DNA of 64,000 bases. Origin: Prevotellaceae bacterium (GTDB taxonomy: Bacteria; Bacteroidota; Bacteroidia; Bacteroidales; Bacteroidaceae). The notes under the pieces were generated by a model that saw only the letters and a program-made list of their open reading frames with translations, did not search any database and was not told where the DNA came from. The translations under genes were made by a program, and so were the position numbers. The DNA lies in assembly GCA_015256945.1 (NCBI GenBank), contig JABZLB010000001.1, positions 101,385 to 165,384 of the forward strand, in the 5' to 3' direction. Shown one piece after another: positions 63,996-64,000 of the stretch (the first letter of the stretch is position 1; the number at the start of each line of letters is the position of its first letter).

Positions 63996-64000
63996 ACCCA
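63948..64000 (+). mobile_element. Possible insertion-sequence end at the window edge
   Basis: From about 63950 the sequence leaves the expected C-terminal signal and reads TGGAAAAGCCACACTAATTT, then TTTGACCCACCC and, 23 bp later, TTTAGACCCA. Repeated TTTGACCCA-like words at a terminus beginning with TG recall IS21-type elements, but the rest lies outside the window. Confidence 0.35.

Overview
The window reads as Bacteroidales DNA, most likely Prevotellaceae. It has three SusC/SusD outer-membrane pairs, fimbrillin-like lipoproteins, several promoters of the Bacteroidetes TAnnTTTG type and few Shine-Dalgarno sequences. No rRNA, tRNA, integrase, transposase gene or CRISPR array was recognised. 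Species, and whether this is the main chromosome or a second replicon, cannot be decided from the sequence.

Layout. 1-1.6 kb: end of an RND efflux operon (pump C-terminus, TolC-type lipoprotein). 1.8-6 kb: a ParA ATPase and a ribbon-helix-helix-like partner, a very AT-rich block, eight iteron-like repeats and an array of TTAC-N3-GTAA motifs, together a candidate origin and partition locus. 6-15.3 kb: two paralogous modules of small peptide plus fimbrillin-like lipoprotein, separated by a type II restriction-modification pair and a BaiN/HI0933-type flavoprotein. 15.8-29.3 kb: YbjQ protein, secreted zinc metalloprotease, a SusC/SusD/secreted-protein operon, a WG-repeat lipoprotein and a SemiSWEET. 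29.9-42.6 kb: housekeeping genes (tex, a parC-DUF3316-S41 protease operon, glyQS, an FKBP lipoprotein, a MATE exporter). 42.8-64 kb: two divergent SusCD operons. The minus-strand one encodes a beta-propeller protein, sn-glycerol-1-phosphate dehydrogenase, SusC, SusD, a BACON lipoprotein and a calcineurin-like phosphoesterase. The plus-strand one encodes a SusC with an STN domain, SusD, two NAGPA-type phosphodiester-glycosidase-like lipoproteins and a GLUG-like secreted protein. Together they suggest uptake and breakdown of a phosphodiester-linked glycan; lipoteichoic acid is an attractive but unproven substrate because its backbone is made of sn-glycerol-1-phosphate.

The most unusual signal lies between genes. 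Many unrelated intergenic repeats share one spacing: 22 bp or a multiple (44, 66, 132). This holds for the iterons, both TTAC-N3-GTAA arrays, the GC-rich palindrome elements (22/23/22 in all three copies), the short repeats flanking a 191-bp MITE-like element, and several tandem duplications. I counted these by hand; a genome-wide periodicity test would settle it.
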